The notes beneath the pieces are model-generated. The model searched no databases, was not told where the DNA came from, and saw only the letters and a list, made by a program, of their open reading frames with translations. The translations under genes were made by a program, and so were the position numbers. 64,000 bases of DNA from Shinella zoogloeoides. Its GTDB lineage: Bacteria; Pseudomonadota; Alphaproteobacteria; Rhizobiales; Rhizobiaceae. Every line of letters starts with the position of its first letter. Within the stretch, counting starts at the first letter, position 1. Location of the stretch: assembly GCF_033705735.1 (NCBI RefSeq), contig NZ_CP131131.1, positions 1,674,001 through 1,738,000 on the forward strand. The letters run 5' to 3'. Shown here in pieces: positions 1 through 8,672 of the stretch.

Positions 1-446
1 TGCAGAGCGTCCTGACGAGCATCGGCTATGTCGCCGACGTCAAGCCGATCTCCGCCAACATCCAGTTCACCTATATCCAGAACACCAACAACAAGGTGCA
101 GATGTCGGTGACCCAGTGGTACAAGGACTATCCGGCCGCTTCCGACTTCCTGCACATCCTGTTCGGCTGTGCCTCGTTCCGCGAAGGTTCGGACGCCTCG
201 ATCAACATTGCAGGCTTCTGCGACGAGGCGATCGATGCCAAGATGCAGAAGGCGCTCGACCTCGGCGTGACCGACCAGGCCGCGGCAGACGCGCTCTGGG
301 CCGAGATCGACCATGAAGTCACCGACCAGGCGCCGGCCGTCGGCCTCTTCACGCCCAAGCGCCTCGACTTCGTCAGCAAGCGCCTCGGCAACTTCCAGTT
401 CAACCCCCAGTTCAACTGGATGATCACCCAGTCCTGGGTACAGTAA
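1..446 (+). CDS. ABC transporter substrate-binding protein, peptide/nickel family (family 5), C-terminal part
   Basis: The reading frame is already open at the first base and ends with TAA at 444-446, so only about the last 147 residues are seen and the start lies outside the window. The visible part has the C-terminal layout of solute-binding protein family 5: a stretch with WYKDYPAASDF (the usual W-x-x-D-Y-P-D-P-x-x-F motif) and a distal LFTPKRLDFVSKR segment. It should be the periplasmic receptor for the importer encoded by the next four genes, all on the same strand with a 20 bp gap. The substrate (peptide, nickel, sugar oligomer or other) cannot be read from the sequence. Confidence 0.88.
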   Translation, partial: QSVLTSIGYVADVKPISANIQFTYIQNTNNKVQMSVTQWYKDYPAASDFLHILFGCASFREGSDASINIAGFCDEAIDAKMQKALDLGVTDQAAADALWAEIDHEVTDQAPAVGLFTPKRLDFVSKRLGNFQFNPQFNWMITQSWVQ

Positions 447-466
447 GACCCGGCGGAGGGGTTTGC

Positions 467-1483
467 GTGTCGAATGAAGCCGTTGCCGTGCAGCGCCGGA
501 CGCGGGGGCCATGGGCCCTCGCTTTCGCGCGGCTGAGGCGCAACAGGGCCGCGATGGCGTCCCTTAGCGTCTTCCTCATCATCGTCCTCGCCTGTCTCAG
601 CGCGCCGCTCTATGCGCGCTGGGCGGGCGTCGATCCGTTCACGTCGACGCTCGACGCGGTCATCCACGTCGACGGCGTGGAGGTTCCGGTGATGGAGCCT
701 TCGACGGAAGGCCTCGGGCTCGGCTACACGCCGATCGGCCCGACCTGGGAACCCGGCAACTACTTCCTCGGCTCGGACAACCAGGGCCGCGACGTCATGG
801 CCCGCCTGCTCTACGGCGGACTCAACTCCCTGATGATCGCGGGGGCCGCGACCATCTTCACGCTGATCATCGGCACGGCGGCGGGCCTGACGGCCGGCTA
901 TTTCGGCGGGCTCACCGACACGGTGCTGTCGCGCCTGCTCGACGTCCTCTGGGCGTTTCCGATCTACCTGCTCGCGATCTCGCTCTCCATCGTGACGATC
1001 GCGCAGGGCATTTCCATCGGGCCGATCCTTATCGAATCCGGCAGCCTCTGGCTGCCGGTCATCATCATCGGCATCGTCTACGTGCCCTATGTGGCCCGGC
1101 CGATTCGTGGCCAGGTGCTCTCGCTGCGCAACAGCGAATTCGTGCTCGCCGCCATCAATCTCGGCGTTCCCGGCTGGCGCATTCTCCTGCGCGACATCCA
1201 GCCGAACATCACGACGACCCTCATCGTCTTCGTGCCGCTGATGATGGCGCTGAACATGCTGACGGAATCGGCGCTGTCCTTCCTGTCCATCGGCGTGCAG
1301 CCGCCGGCGGCAAGCTGGGGCACGATCATCCAGGACGGACAGGCGCTGCTCTATACGCGCCCGCTCGTGGCGCTCGCGCCGGGCATCGCCATCGCGCTGT
1401 CCGTCATGGTCCTCAACGTCTTCGGCGACGGTCTGCGCGATGCGCTCGACCCACGCTCGAAGGTCCAGCTGGGGCGCACGTGA
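467..1483 (+). CDS. ABC transporter permease, DppC/OppC type
   Basis: Inner-membrane permease of 338 residues. It starts with GTG, preceded by GGCGGAGGGG about 7 bases upstream. There is one N-terminal membrane span (about residues 28-50), a periplasmic loop, then five spans. The ATPase-contacting EAA loop is seen as NLGVPGWRILLRDIQPN near residue 235. The length and the N-terminal region with RLRRNRAAMASL are typical of the DppC/OppC half of peptide-type importers. The stop overlaps the start of the next permease gene. Here the C-type permease precedes the B-type one, the reverse of the common dpp/opp order. The substrate is not known. Confidence 0.9.
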   Translation: MSNEAVAVQRRTRGPWALAFARLRRNRAAMASLSVFLIIVLACLSAPLYARWAGVDPFTSTLDAVIHVDGVEVPVMEPSTEGLGLGYTPIGPTWEPGNYFLGSDNQGRDVMARLLYGGLNSLMIAGAATIFTLIIGTAAGLTAGYFGGLTDTVLSRLLDVLWAFPIYLLAISLSIVTIAQGISIGPILIESGSLWLPVIIIGIVYVPYVARPIRGQVLSLRNSEFVLAAINLGVPGWRILLRDIQPNITTTLIVFVPLMMALNMLTESALSFLSIGVQPPAASWGTIIQDGQALLYTRPLVALAPGIAIALSVMVLNVFGDGLRDALDPRSKVQLGRT

Positions 1484-2454
1484 TGATCTACGCCATCCTG
1501 CGCCGCTTCGGTCAGATGCTGTTCGTGATGTTCGGCATTTCCGTGATCGTCTTCCTGATCTTCTTCGCAACGCCCGGCTCCGATCCCGCCGCACGCATCG
1601 CGGGCCGCAACGCCTCGCCCGAAGTACTGGAGGCCGTGCGTCATTCCTTCGGCTTCGACCGTCCGCTCTATGTCCAGTACGGGCTGATGATGCAGAAGAT
1701 CTTCGTCACCGGCGACCTCACCTCCTTCGTCAACCGCGGCTGGAAGGTCGTGCCGGCCGTGCTCGATGCCATCCCCGTCACGCTGTCGCTGGTCTTCGGC
1801 GCGGCGATCCTGTGGGTGGTGATCTCCGTCATCATCGGCATCGTGGCGGCCGCCACGCGCGACAGCTGGCTGGACAAGCTCCTGATGGCGCTCGGCCTCA
1901 TCGGCATCTCCATGCCCGTCTACTGGCTCGGCGAGGTGATGAACCTCATCACCCAGAGCCGCTATCACGATACCTGGCTGTTCTCCTGGGTGCCGCCGCT
2001 CGGCTACAAGCCGCTGATGAGCGACCCGAAGGGCTGGTTCCTGACGCTGGTCATTCCATGGATCACGCTCGCCGTGCTCTATATCGGCATCTATGGCCGC
2101 GTGCTGCGTGCCGCGATCATCGAATCCATGCAGGAGGACTTCATCCGCACCGCGCGGGCCAAGGGCCTGTCGGAGACGCGCATCCTGCTGCGTCATGCCC
2201 TGCGCACCTCGCTGATCGCCTTCGTCACCCTGTTCGGCCTCGATTTCGGCGCGCTCGTCGGCGGCTCGGCGCTGCTGACCGAGGTGGTCTTCGGCCTCAA
2301 CGGCATCGGCAAGCTCACCTATGACGCGATGCAGAACCTCGACCTGCCGATGATCATGGCGACGGTGATGTATGCCTCGATGTTCGTCGTCATTGCCAAT
2401 GCGGTGGTCGACTTCGTCTATATCCTTCTCGATCCCCGTGTGAGGACGTCATGA
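1480..2454 (+). CDS. ABC transporter permease, DppB/OppB type
   Basis: Inner-membrane permease of 324 residues, six predicted membrane spans, beginning with the RRFGQMLFVMFGISVIVFLIF span that marks DppB/OppB proteins. The EAA loop is ARAKGLSETRILLRHAL near residue 225. The start may be GTG at 1480 or ATG at 1483; both overlap the end of the upstream permease gene, which points to translational coupling. The stop overlaps the ATG of the following ATPase gene by four bases. It pairs with the preceding DppC-type protein to form the channel of the importer. Confidence 0.9.
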   Translation: MMIYAILRRFGQMLFVMFGISVIVFLIFFATPGSDPAARIAGRNASPEVLEAVRHSFGFDRPLYVQYGLMMQKIFVTGDLTSFVNRGWKVVPAVLDAIPVTLSLVFGAAILWVVISVIIGIVAAATRDSWLDKLLMALGLIGISMPVYWLGEVMNLITQSRYHDTWLFSWVPPLGYKPLMSDPKGWFLTLVIPWITLAVLYIGIYGRVLRAAIIESMQEDFIRTARAKGLSETRILLRHALRTSLIAFVTLFGLDFGALVGGSALLTEVVFGLNGIGKLTYDAMQNLDLPMIMATVMYASMFVVIANAVVDFVYILLDPRVRTS

Positions 2455-3410
2455 TGCTCTCCGTGCGCGACCTCAGGGTATCGTTCCGCACCGAAGACGG
2501 CCTGGTGCGGGCCATCGACGGCGTCTCCTTCGACCTCGACGAGGGCGAGATCCTCGGCGTCGTCGGCGAATCCGGCTCCGGCAAGACCGTCTCGCTGCTC
2601 GCGGTGATGGGCCTCATTACCGACCCCAACGCCACGATCGAAGGCTCGATCCGCTACAAGGGCCGCGAGCTGATCGGCCTTCCCGCCCGCGAGCTCCGGC
2701 GCCTGCGCGGCAACGAGATCGCCATGATCTTCCAGGATCCGATGACGGCGCTGACGCCCGTCTACACGATCGGCTGGCAGATCGCCGAGCAGATCCGCGC
2801 CCACCGGAATATCAGCAAGGCGAAGGCCTTGGCCCAGGTGGAGGAACTGCTGGCGGAAGTGAACTTCCCCAATCCGCGCGAGGCCATGTCGCGCTATCCG
2901 CACCAGCTTTCCGGCGGCATGCGCCAACGCGCGGTCATCGCCATGGCGCTTTCCTGCAATCCGGCGCTGCTGGTGGCGGACGAGCCGACGACGGCGCTCG
3001 ACGTCACCGTGCAGGCCGGCATCCTCGACCTCGTGCGCAAGCTGCGGTCCACGCACAATTCGGCGGTCGTCTTCATCACGCACGACATGGGCGTGGTCTC
3101 CGAGCTCGCCGACCGGGTGATGGTCATGTATGCGGGCCGGGTGGTGGAGCGCGGCAGCCGCGCGGCGCTGTTCTCCGATCCGCGCCATCCCTATACCCGC
3201 GCGCTGCTCGGCTCGATCCCGCCGCTCACCGGCGACAAGCCCCATCGCCTGCCGGCCATTCCGGGCTCGCCGCCCTCGCTGCTGCGCCTGCCGCAGGGCT
3301 GTGCCTTCGGGCCGCGCTGTCCGGTGCGCTTCGAAGCCTGCGCGGCGGAAAAGCCGGCCCTTGGAAACGGCCCCCACGCCGCCGCCTGCCTCCGCGAGGC
3401 GCAAGCATGA
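2451..3410 (+). CDS. Peptide-type ABC transporter ATP-binding protein, DppD/OppD type
   Basis: Cytoplasmic ATPase of 319 residues. Walker A is GESGSGKT (about residues 39-46), the ABC signature is LSGGMRQR, Walker B is LLVADEPTTALD, and the H-loop is in FITHDMGVV. The C-terminal extension contains GCAFGPRCPVRFEAC, the cysteine-containing tail of the oligopeptide/dipeptide subfamily. Start and stop codons overlap those of both neighbours by 4 bases, so the four downstream genes of this importer are tightly coupled. It works as a heterodimer with the next gene product. Confidence 0.93.
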   Translation: MMLSVRDLRVSFRTEDGLVRAIDGVSFDLDEGEILGVVGESGSGKTVSLLAVMGLITDPNATIEGSIRYKGRELIGLPARELRRLRGNEIAMIFQDPMTALTPVYTIGWQIAEQIRAHRNISKAKALAQVEELLAEVNFPNPREAMSRYPHQLSGGMRQRAVIAMALSCNPALLVADEPTTALDVTVQAGILDLVRKLRSTHNSAVVFITHDMGVVSELADRVMVMYAGRVVERGSRAALFSDPRHPYTRALLGSIPPLTGDKPHRLPAIPGSPPSLLRLPQGCAFGPRCPVRFEACAAEKPALGNGPHAAACLREAQA

Positions 3411-4405
3411 GCGACACGATGACGAAAACCGAAGGCCCCATCCTCGAAACCCGCGCGCTGATGAAGCGCTTTTCGATCGGCAGCCGCTTTTCGGCGGAAG
3501 GCCGGCGCACCGTCCATGCCGTCGACAATGTGTCTCTGACGGTGCGGCGCGGCGAGACGCTGGGGCTCGTCGGCGAATCGGGATGCGGCAAATCCACGCT
3601 CGCGCGCTGTCTGGTGCGGCTCTACGACATCACCGACGGCAAGCTGTTCTTCGAGGGCGAGGACATCACGGGCAGGTCGCTGAACGCGCTGCGGCCGATG
3701 CGCCGCCGCCTGCAGATGGTGTTCCAGGACCCGTCCGCTTCGCTCAATCCACGCCGCCGCGTCGGCGACCTCGTCGCCGAGCCGCTGCGCATCCACACGA
3801 AGCTCTCGGCCGCCGAGATCAACCGGCGCGTCGCCGAACTCTTCGACATCGTCGGCCTCCTGCCGGATCATGTCACGCGCTATCCGCACGAATTTTCCGG
3901 CGGCCAGCGCCAGCGCGTCGGCATCGCGCGGGCCATCGCGCTCAATCCGGACCTCGTGGTGCTGGACGAGCCCGTCTCGGCGCTCGACGTGTCGGTGCAG
4001 GCGCAGATCGTCAACCTGCTCGCCGACCTGCAGGAGAAGCTGAACCTCACCTATATCTTCATCGCCCACGACCTGTCCGTGGTGCGGCAGGTCTCGACGC
4101 GCATCGCGGTGATGTATCTGGGGTCCGTGGTCGAGGAAGGTCCGGCGGAAGCGGTGTTTTCTACGCCCGCCCACCCCTACAGCCAGGCGCTGATCTCGGC
4201 CGTGCCGGTGGTGGAGACGACGCCCGGCGGATCGCGCCGGCGCATTCTCCTGACCGGCGACGTGCCGAGCCCGCTCAACCCGCCCTCCGGCTGCCGCTTC
4301 CACCCGCGCTGCCCGATCGCGCAGGACCGCTGCCGCACGGAGCGGCCCGAGCCGACGGCCTATGATGGCGGCCGCAAGGTCGCCTGCCACTTCCCGACGA
4401 TCTGA
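3407..4405 (+). CDS. Peptide-type ABC transporter ATP-binding protein, DppF/OppF type
   Basis: ATPase of 332 residues and partner of the upstream DppD-type protein. Walker A is GESGCGKS, the signature FSGGQRQRVGIARA, Walker B VVLDEPVSALDVS, and the oligopeptide-type tail GCRFHPRCPIAQDRC lies near the C-terminus. It is the last gene of the operon; the stop at 4405 faces the end of iolD with only 34 bases between them. Whether this importer belongs functionally to the inositol region next to it is unknown; it has its own direction of transcription and no copy of the GCAA-N6-TTGC motif is visible in the short part upstream. Confidence 0.93.
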   Translation: MSDTMTKTEGPILETRALMKRFSIGSRFSAEGRRTVHAVDNVSLTVRRGETLGLVGESGCGKSTLARCLVRLYDITDGKLFFEGEDITGRSLNALRPMRRRLQMVFQDPSASLNPRRRVGDLVAEPLRIHTKLSAAEINRRVAELFDIVGLLPDHVTRYPHEFSGGQRQRVGIARAIALNPDLVVLDEPVSALDVSVQAQIVNLLADLQEKLNLTYIFIAHDLSVVRQVSTRIAVMYLGSVVEEGPAEAVFSTPAHPYSQALISAVPVVETTPGGSRRRILLTGDVPSPLNPPSGCRFHPRCPIAQDRCRTERPEPTAYDGGRKVACHFPTI

Positions 4406-4439
4406 GGCCGCCGGGCTTGCGCCGGCGGCCGTGTCGGCG

Positions 4440-6281
4440 TCAGACGCCGACGCGCTGCTTCCTGCGGCCGGCCTGCTGGTCGGCGGCGGCGGCGTTGACT
4501 TCGGACCTTGCGCTCACCTGCGGCACGCCGACATCCCACCAGGCATCGCCCGGCGTCCAGGTGAAGGCGTCGGAAACGATGGTGATGACCGTGGTGCGAT
4601 CCGTGGTCTGCGCCCATTCGACCGCATCGCCGAGATCGGCAAGGCTCTCGACATGGCGCGTCAGCGCGCCCATCGCCTCGGCATGCTTGGCGAAGTCGAC
4701 GGCGAAGGGCTCCTTGACGCGGCAATCCTTGATCAGGTTGTTGAAGCCCGGCGTGCCCTTGGCGTTCTGCAGGCGGTTGATGACGGCATAGCCCCCATTG
4801 TCGCAGACGATGAGGATCATCTTGTGGCCGGAAAGCACGGTCGAGTAGATGTCCGAATTCATCATCATGTAGGTGCCGTCGCCGATCATGACGATGGGCG
4901 TGCGGGTCGGGTCGGCCATGGCCGCACCCCAGCCGGCGGCGATCTCGTAGCCCATGCAGGAGAAGCCGAACTCGCAGTCGAAAGTGTTGGGCGCCTTGAC
5001 GCGCCAGTTCTTCATCACCTCGCCCGGCAGGCCGCCGGCAGCGGTGATGAGGAGATCGCGCTCCTTCGCCCTGGAATTGACGATGCCGACGACCTGGGCA
5101 TAGGTCGGCACCGGCGCGTTGGTCGGCTTCTGGTAGCCGTCGAGCGCCGCGTTCCACTTGGCGAATTCCTGCCGGCCCTTTTCCGTCCAGCCGGTATCCG
5201 CCCTGTAGTCGCCGATGGCGGCTTCGAGTTCGCTCACCGTCTCCAGCGCATCGCCGACGACGGCGACGGCGCGGTGCTTGTTCGCATCCCAGCGCGCCGC
5301 ATTGATCGAGACGAAGCGGGCATCCGGCGAAAACGCCGTCCACGAGCCGGTGGTGAAGTCCATGAGGCGCGTGCCGACGGCCAGCACGACATCGGCCTCG
5401 CCGGCCAGCGCATTGGCCGAGGTCGAGCCGACGATGCCGATGGGGCCGACATGGGCCGGATGGTCATGGGTGACGGTGCCCTTGCCGGCAATGGTCTCGC
5501 AGAGCGGGATGCCGTGCTCTTCCGCGAAGGCCGCGAGCGCCGCCTCGGCGCCGGAATAGCGCACGCCGCCGCCGGAGATGATCAGCGGACGCTTGGCGGC
5601 TTTCAGCACGCGAACGGCCTCGGCGAGGCTGTCGCGATCCGGCCGCGGGCGCGGGGCCTTGTGGACGGTCGGCGCAAAGAAGCTTTCCGGATAGTCCCAG
5701 GCGATCTCCTGCACGTCCTGCGGCAGGCCGATGAAGGCCGGGCCGCAATCGGCCGGGTCCAGCATGACGGCGAGCGCCTGCGGCAGCGAGGCGATGATCT
5801 GCTCGGGATGGGTGATGCGGTCCCAGTAGCGCGTCACGGCCTTGAAGGCGTCGTTGACGGTGATCGTCGGATTGCCGAAATGCTCGACCTGCTGCATGAC
5901 CGGGTCGGGCCGGCGGTTGACGAAGCTGTCGCCGGCCAGAAGCAGCACGGGCAGGCGATTGGTGTGCGCCACGCCCGCCGCCGTCACCATGTTCAGCGCG
6001 CCGGGGCCGATGGAGCTGGTCGCCACCATGATCTGGCGGCGGCGCGTCGCCTTGGCGAAGCCGATGGCGGCGAGCGCCATGGACTGCTCGTTCTGGCCGC
6101 GCCAGGTCGGCAGCGTATCCTTCACCGCTTCCAGCGCCTCGGAAAGGCAGGTAACGTTGCCGTGGCCGAAAATGGCGAAGACGCCGGGAAACAGCGGCTC
6201 GCGCTTGCCGTCGATCTCGGTGAACTGGTTGCAGAGATAACGCACCAGGGCTTGCGCCATGGTCAGGCGGATGGTGGACAT
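4440..6281 (-). CDS. iolD: 3D-(3,5/4)-trihydroxycyclohexane-1,2-dione acylhydrolase (ThDP-dependent)
   Basis: 613 residues, the usual IolD length. IolD opens the six-carbon ring of 3D-trihydroxycyclohexane-1,2-dione to 5-deoxy-glucuronate in myo-inositol breakdown. The thiamine-diphosphate enzyme fold is clear: an N-terminal pyrimidine-binding domain with the catalytic Glu in RGQNEQSMA, a central domain, and the C-terminal ThDP motif beginning GDGTYMMMNSDIY and ending with ILIVCDN. The ATG is preceded by GGGAGG. The gene lies 90 bases downstream of an oxidoreductase on the same strand, but that gap contains a strong palindrome, so iolD probably has its own regulated promoter. The partners iolB, iolC and iolJ are not in this window. 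Confidence 0.93.
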   Translation of the reverse strand: MSTIRLTMAQALVRYLCNQFTEIDGKREPLFPGVFAIFGHGNVTCLSEALEAVKDTLPTWRGQNEQSMALAAIGFAKATRRRQIMVATSSIGPGALNMVTAAGVAHTNRLPVLLLAGDSFVNRRPDPVMQQVEHFGNPTITVNDAFKAVTRYWDRITHPEQIIASLPQALAVMLDPADCGPAFIGLPQDVQEIAWDYPESFFAPTVHKAPRPRPDRDSLAEAVRVLKAAKRPLIISGGGVRYSGAEAALAAFAEEHGIPLCETIAGKGTVTHDHPAHVGPIGIVGSTSANALAGEADVVLAVGTRLMDFTTGSWTAFSPDARFVSINAARWDANKHRAVAVVGDALETVSELEAAIGDYRADTGWTEKGRQEFAKWNAALDGYQKPTNAPVPTYAQVVGIVNSRAKERDLLITAAGGLPGEVMKNWRVKAPNTFDCEFGFSCMGYEIAAGWGAAMADPTRTPIVMIGDGTYMMMNSDIYSTVLSGHKMILIVCDNGGYAVINRLQNAKGTPGFNNLIKDCRVKEPFAVDFAKHAEAMGALTRHVESLADLGDAVEWAQTTDRTTVITIVSDAFTWTPGDAWWDVGVPQVSARSEVNAAAADQQAGRRKQRVGV

Positions 6282-6352
6282 GGTAAACCTCCCTGAGCCG
6301 GCCTTCCGGCGCCGGCTCCTATCGAGAAACTTTTATTTCATACGAATTTATT

Positions 6353-6370
6353 TTGCAATACTTGTTGCAA
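6353..6370. promoter_or_regulatory. Candidate operator (GCAA-N6-TTGC) upstream of iolD
   Basis: The sequence TTGCAATACTTGTTGCAA is a near-perfect inverted repeat with core GCAA-TACTTG-TTGC at 6355-6368. It sits in an AT-rich stretch in the 90-base gap upstream of iolD, directly after the stop of the preceding oxidoreductase gene. The same core recurs upstream of other units of this region. The likely binder is the RpiR-family protein encoded at 8673-9584 (inference). Confidence 0.6.
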
Positions 6371-6371
6371 T

Positions 6372-7562
6372 TCACGCCGGGAGCCGGCAATCCGTCCAGT
6401 CGCCGGATTGGCTGGACGCCAGCGCGGCCTCGATGAACTTAACGCCGAGCGCGCCGTCCGTCACCGTCGGATAGTCCAGCAGCCCATCGGGCAGCGTCCG
6501 GCCGAGCCGGCGCGCCTCGACGGCGATGGCGAATTCCTCGTAGAGGTTGCCCCAGGCGTCGCTCAGCGCCTCGGGATGGCCGCGCGGCATGTGCACGAAG
6601 CGGGCGGCATGGATGCCGATGCCCGCGCCCGCGCCGCGCGTCAGCAGGCGGGCCGGCTCGCCGAAGCGGCGAAAATGCAGCACTTCCGGCTCCTCCTGGT
6701 TCCATTCGAGACTCGCCTTGTCGCCGAAGGCGCGGATGCGCAGGCCGCAATGGGCGCCGGGCGCGACCTGCGAGATCATGATGGTGCCGGGAATGTCGCC
6801 CTCGTAGCGCACATGCATGAAGGCGGTGTCCTCCAGCGGCTTTTCCGGGCCGAGCGTGTGGAACTCCGCCCGCACCGACGTCACCGGCCGGCCGCAGACG
6901 AAGGCGCCGAGATGATGGCAATGGGTGCCGATATCGCCCGTCGTGAAGGTGGGGCCGACGATGGCGGGATCGACGCGCCATTGCGCGCCCGCCCCGCCGT
7001 CCTTCGACGGCGTCAGCGCCCATTCCTGGAAATATTCGACATGAACCTGCTTGAGCGTCCCGAGCGCGCCCTCGCGGATCATCTGCCGCGCCTGCCGCAC
7101 CATGGCGGAGGAGGCATAGGCATAAGTGACGGCGAAGACGAGGCCTGTCTCCTTCTGCCGGCGCACGAGGTCGAGCGCGTCGTCAAGCGTCGTCGTCAGC
7201 GGCTTGTCGCTGATGACGTCGATGCCCTTTTCCATGAAGGCGACGGCGATGGCGTGGTGCGAATTGTTCGGCGTGGCGATGGCGACGGCGTCGATGCCGT
7301 CCGGTCGCGCCGCCTCGCGCTCGGCCATCACGCAGTAGTCGGTATAGGCGCGGTCCTCGTCGAACAGCCATTCGCGGCCCGATTCCTTCGCGACCTGCGG
7401 GCGCGACGACAGCGCCCCCGCCACCACGTCCCAGCGGTTGGAAAGCCGCGCGCCCCGCGCATGCACCTTGCCGATGAAACTGCCCTGCCCGCCGCCGACG
7501 ACACCCAGCCGCAAGCGCCGCTCCGCCTGCGGAAACGCCGCCTTGTCCGAATTTCCTGCCAT
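6372..7562 (-). CDS. Gfo/Idh/MocA family oxidoreductase
   Basis: NAD(P)-dependent dehydrogenase of 396 residues. The N-terminal Rossmann fold carries GVVGGGQGSFIGKVH (about residues 20-34), and the EKP-type motif appears as SDKPLTTT near residue 128. The catalytic region has TTGDIGTHCHHLGAFV, with a histidine at the expected position. Members of this subfamily act on sugars or inositols. Several ATG codons exist upstream in frame, but the one at 7562 fits the family and leaves room for a divergent promoter shared with the iolG-like gene. It is followed by iolD on the same strand. The exact substrate (scyllo-, chiro- or other inositol, or a keto derivative) cannot be assigned from sequence alone. 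Confidence 0.88.
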   Translation of the reverse strand: MAGNSDKAAFPQAERRLRLGVVGGGQGSFIGKVHARGARLSNRWDVVAGALSSRPQVAKESGREWLFDEDRAYTDYCVMAEREAARPDGIDAVAIATPNNSHHAIAVAFMEKGIDVISDKPLTTTLDDALDLVRRQKETGLVFAVTYAYASSAMVRQARQMIREGALGTLKQVHVEYFQEWALTPSKDGGAGAQWRVDPAIVGPTFTTGDIGTHCHHLGAFVCGRPVTSVRAEFHTLGPEKPLEDTAFMHVRYEGDIPGTIMISQVAPGAHCGLRIRAFGDKASLEWNQEEPEVLHFRRFGEPARLLTRGAGAGIGIHAARFVHMPRGHPEALSDAWGNLYEEFAIAVEARRLGRTLPDGLLDYPTVTDGALGVKFIEAALASSQSGDWTDCRLPA

Positions 7563-7631
7563 GATCGCCTCCCTCGTCTCCTCTGCCCGAAAACGGGCTT
7601 GCAGAATTAATATTGAGAGAATATCAAAAAC

Positions 7632-7645
7632 GCAACGAATTTTGC
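7632..7645. promoter_or_regulatory. Candidate operator (GCAA-N6-TTGC) between two divergent oxidoreductase genes
   Basis: GCAACGAATTTTGC matches GCAA-N6-TTGC exactly. It lies 17 bases upstream of the iolG-like start codon and 70 bases upstream of the divergent oxidoreductase gene, just before the GGAGGAGA ribosome-binding site. That position suits a repressor. A weaker related palindrome, AGAAT-TAAT-ATTGA, lies at 7603-7616 in the same gap. Confidence 0.55.
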
Positions 7646-7661
7646 AAATGGAGGAGAACCG

Positions 7662-8663
7662 ATGACGAGGATTGCACTGCTCGGCTGCGGACGCATCGGC
7701 AAGATGCATGCGGCAACCATCGTGCGCGCCGAGGGCGCGGAACTGGCCGCGGTCTACGACCCCGTGACCGCCGCCGCCGAGGAGACGGGCCGCCGCCACG
7801 GCTGCACCGTCGCCGCGAGCGCGGAGGAAGCCATCGCGCTTGCCGACGCCGTGTTGATCGCCACCTCGACGCCGACCCATGCCGACCTCATCGAGGCCTC
7901 CGCCAGGGCCGGCAAGGCGATGTTCTGCGAAAAGCCCATCGACCTCTCGCTCGCCCGTGTCGTTGCCTGCCGCAAGGCGCTCGCCGGCTTTACGCGCCCC
8001 GTGCAGATCGGCTTCAACCGCCGCTTCGATCCCGGCCACCGCGCCGCCCGCGATGCCGCCCGGGCGGGCGAGATCGGCGACCTCCAGCAGGTCATCATCA
8101 CCTCGCGCGATCCCGGCCTTGCTCCGCGCGGCTATCTCAAGGTCTCCGGCGGCATCTTCCGCGACATGACGATCCACGACTTCGACCTTGCCCGCTTCAT
8201 GCTGGGCGAGGAGCCGGTCGAGGTCTTCGCCACCGGCAGCGCGCTGGTCGATCCGACACTCGCGGAACTGAACGACGTCGATTCCACGATGATCGTCATG
8301 CGCACGGCGAGCGGCAGGCTCTGCCACATCAACAATTCCCGCGCGGCCGCCTATGGCTACGACCAGCGCGTCGAGCTGTTCGGCTCGAAGGGCATGCTGA
8401 TCTCCGGCAACCGCCGCGCCCACCAGGTCGAGCGCTTCAATGCATCCGCGACCGGTGCGGGCGAACCCTATCTCGACTTCTTCATCGAGCGCTATGTCGA
8501 GGCCTTCGAGCTCGGCCTGCAATCCTTCCTGCGCTGCGTCGCGGAGAGCCGCACGCCGGACGTCACCTTCGACGACGGCGAGAAGGCGCTGGTTCTCGCC
8601 GAGGCCGCCATCCGCTCGCGCGCCGAGGGGCGCTTCGTCAACGTCGCGGAGATCACGGGCTGA
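7662..8663 (+). CDS. iolG: Inositol 2-dehydrogenase (IolG type, Gfo/Idh/MocA family)
   Basis: 333 residues, the length of myo-inositol 2-dehydrogenases, which oxidise myo-inositol to scyllo-inosose (2-keto-myo-inositol) with NAD+. The nucleotide-binding motif is LLGCGRIGKMHA at residues 6-17, the catalytic Lys is in CEKPIDLS (near residue 93), and the catalytic Asp and His are in FRDMTIHDFDLARFML. The ATG has an excellent GGAGGAGA site 6-12 bases upstream. It is transcribed divergently from another Gfo/Idh/MocA gene and converges on the RpiR regulator gene with 9 bases between stops. Four family members lie in this region, so the true substrate may be an inositol isomer or derivative. Confidence 0.85.
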   Translation: MTRIALLGCGRIGKMHAATIVRAEGAELAAVYDPVTAAAEETGRRHGCTVAASAEEAIALADAVLIATSTPTHADLIEASARAGKAMFCEKPIDLSLARVVACRKALAGFTRPVQIGFNRRFDPGHRAARDAARAGEIGDLQQVIITSRDPGLAPRGYLKVSGGIFRDMTIHDFDLARFMLGEEPVEVFATGSALVDPTLAELNDVDSTMIVMRTASGRLCHINNSRAAAYGYDQRVELFGSKGMLISGNRRAHQVERFNASATGAGEPYLDFFIERYVEAFELGLQSFLRCVAESRTPDVTFDDGEKALVLAEAAIRSRAEGRFVNVAEITG

Positions 8664-8672
8664 GGCGACCCC

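Noticed and set aside
128..1594. Long open frame on the minus strand across the permease genes
   Set aside because: It is the antisense shadow of GC-rich coding sequence: Arg/Asp/His-rich, without a domain, and opposite clear DppC/DppB genes. The same applies to long frames opposite iolD (4362-6296), glnII (29283-30290), the chemoreceptor (52142-53959) and the ClC gene (60732-62540).
4440..6281. Acetolactate synthase or other ThDP enzyme
   Set aside because: Length, the extended N-terminal region and the context with iolE- and iolG-type genes fit IolD better.
7603..7616. AGAAT-TAAT-ATTGA as another copy of the regulon operator
   Set aside because: It keeps the spacing but differs from GCAA-N6-TTGC in both arms; an exact copy lies 16 bases away, so I treat it as a possible accessory site only.
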